From the NCBI GenBank assembly GCA_020852035.1, contig JADZBR010000121.1, positions 1 to 15,434 on the forward strand: DNA of 15,434 bases. Reading direction: 5' to 3'. How positions within the stretch are numbered: the stretch's first letter is position 1; each line of letters begins with the position of its first letter. The position numbers were made by a program, and so were the translations under genes. Under the pieces are notes generated by a model. The model did not search any database and was not told the DNA's origin. It saw nothing but the letters and a program-made list of their open reading frames with translations. Origin of the DNA: Caulobacteraceae bacterium (GTDB lineage: Bacteria > Pseudomonadota > Alphaproteobacteria > Caulobacterales > Caulobacteraceae). Positions 14,675 to 15,434 of the stretch are shown here, one piece after another.

Positions 14675-15434
14675 AGGTGCTGGTCGTCAACACCGCCGTG
14701 CCGTTCATCCGCGGCGGCGCCGAACTCCTGGCCGACGAGCTGATCCGCCAGCTCAACGCCACCCCTGGCGTCGAGGCCGAGGGCCTGCGCCTGCCCTTCA
14801 AGTGGACGCCTTCCGAACGGCTGATCGACGAAATGCTGATCGCCCGGAACCTGCGGCTTTACAACGTCGACCGGGTGATCGGCCTGAAGTTCCCCGCCTA
14901 TCTCGTGCCGCACGACGACAAGGTGCTGTGGCTCCTCCACCAGTTCCGCCAGGCCTACGACCTGGCCGACGTCGGCCAGGGTCTCTCCGGCCACGGCCGC
15001 GAGGGCGAGATCAAGCAGGCGATCCGCCGGGCCGACGACGCCTGTTTCGCCGAGTGCCGGGCCATCTGGTGCAACTCGCCGGTCACCCAGGAGCGCCTGC
15101 GCCGCTACAACGGCGTGGCCTCCGAACTCCTCTATCCGCCGCTGAACGACGCCGAACTCTTAACCGGCGGCGAGATGGGCGACTACCTCTTCGCCGGCGG
15201 CCGGGTGGCGCGCGGCAAGCGCCAGCACCTGCTCGTCGAAGCCTTCGCCCGGGTGAAGCCGCCGCTGCGGCTGATCATCGCCGGCCCGCCGGAGGATGCG
15301 GCCTATGCCCAAGAGTTGTCCGATTTGGTCGCCAGTAAGGGGCTCACCGATCGCGTGGAGCTGCGGCTGGGCTTTCGCCCGAGGGATGAGATCGCCGCGC
15401 TCGTCAACGGGGCGCGCGCCTGCGCCTACCTGCC
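14671..15434 (+). CDS. GT4-family glycosyltransferase, partial at right edge
   Basis: This is a second GT-B glycosyltransferase; the frame is open from the ATG at 14671 through the last base, giving 254 codons without the C-terminal part. It starts KVLVVNTAVPFIRGGAELLA and shares with the preceding gene the pattern VPFI-x-GGA, the block KVLW-LLHQFRQAYDLA, the NSPVTQERLRRYNG block, and LLYPPL. The donor domain begins YLFAGGRVARGKRQHLLVEA, with the R and K phosphate contacts, and is cut before the acidic EX7E region. It starts in the ATGA stop of the gene before and lies at the lpsE position of the Caulobacter locus, so O-antigen assembly is the likely role. Donor and linkage are not determined. 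Confidence 0.87.
   Translation, partial: MKVLVVNTAVPFIRGGAELLADELIRQLNATPGVEAEGLRLPFKWTPSERLIDEMLIARNLRLYNVDRVIGLKFPAYLVPHDDKVLWLLHQFRQAYDLADVGQGLSGHGREGEIKQAIRRADDACFAECRAIWCNSPVTQERLRRYNGVASELLYPPLNDAELLTGGEMGDYLFAGGRVARGKRQHLLVEAFARVKPPLRLIIAGPPEDAAYAQELSDLVASKGLTDRVELRLGFRPRDEIAALVNGARACAYL

Overview
The window is GC-rich (roughly 70%), densely coded DNA that looks like the chromosome of an alphaproteobacterium of the Caulobacteraceae (Caulobacter, Phenylobacterium or a relative). The main reasons are the phoR-pstC-pstA gene order with the long alphaproteobacterial forms of PstC and PstA, and a type I secretion pair followed by a GDP-perosamine cluster. That second arrangement matches the order of the Caulobacter S-layer export and O-antigen locus (rsaD-rsaE-lpsA-B-C-D-E). 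Assignments rest on motifs and gene order read by eye; no database search was run.

Left part, minus strand (1-3552): a phosphate-starvation block is read right to left as phoR, pstC, pstA, and continues past the left edge, where pstB, phoU and phoB would be expected. Two sites fitting the PhoB direct-repeat consensus lie on the coding strand, one upstream of phoR and one upstream of pstC. The pstA reading frame carries an in-frame TAG exactly where its permease domain begins, while the frame on the far side of the stop is still clearly PstA.

Middle part, plus strand (3693-7607): an outer-membrane porin of the phosphate-selective O/P family is divergent from phoR. It is followed by a soluble HisKA_2-type histidine kinase, a single-domain response regulator, a SemiSWEET-like three-helix sugar transporter and a WecG/TagA/CpsF glycosyltransferase. 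Spacing is tight from the kinase through the SemiSWEET gene.

Right part, plus strand (7738 to the right edge): an ABC transporter and membrane fusion protein of a type I secretion system (RsaD/RsaE-like) overlap by one base. A tightly coupled O-antigen operon follows: GDP-mannose 4,6-dehydratase, perosamine N-acetyltransferase, GDP-perosamine synthase and two related GT4 glycosyltransferases, the last cut by the window edge. Together these genes would make GDP-N-acetylperosamine and polymerise it into the O-antigen that, in Caulobacter, anchors the S-layer exported by the neighbouring secretion system. The S-layer gene rsaA, which precedes rsaD in Caulobacter crescentus, is absent here; a glycosyltransferase and a 130-base gap with an inverted repeat occupy that place.

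No gene-free stretch exceeds about 140 bases, and I saw no tRNA, rRNA, CRISPR array or insertion sequence. I do not see a wholly new system. The points most worth a second look are the pstA nonsense codon, the membrane-segment-free PhoR, and the secretion pair without its usual substrate gene.
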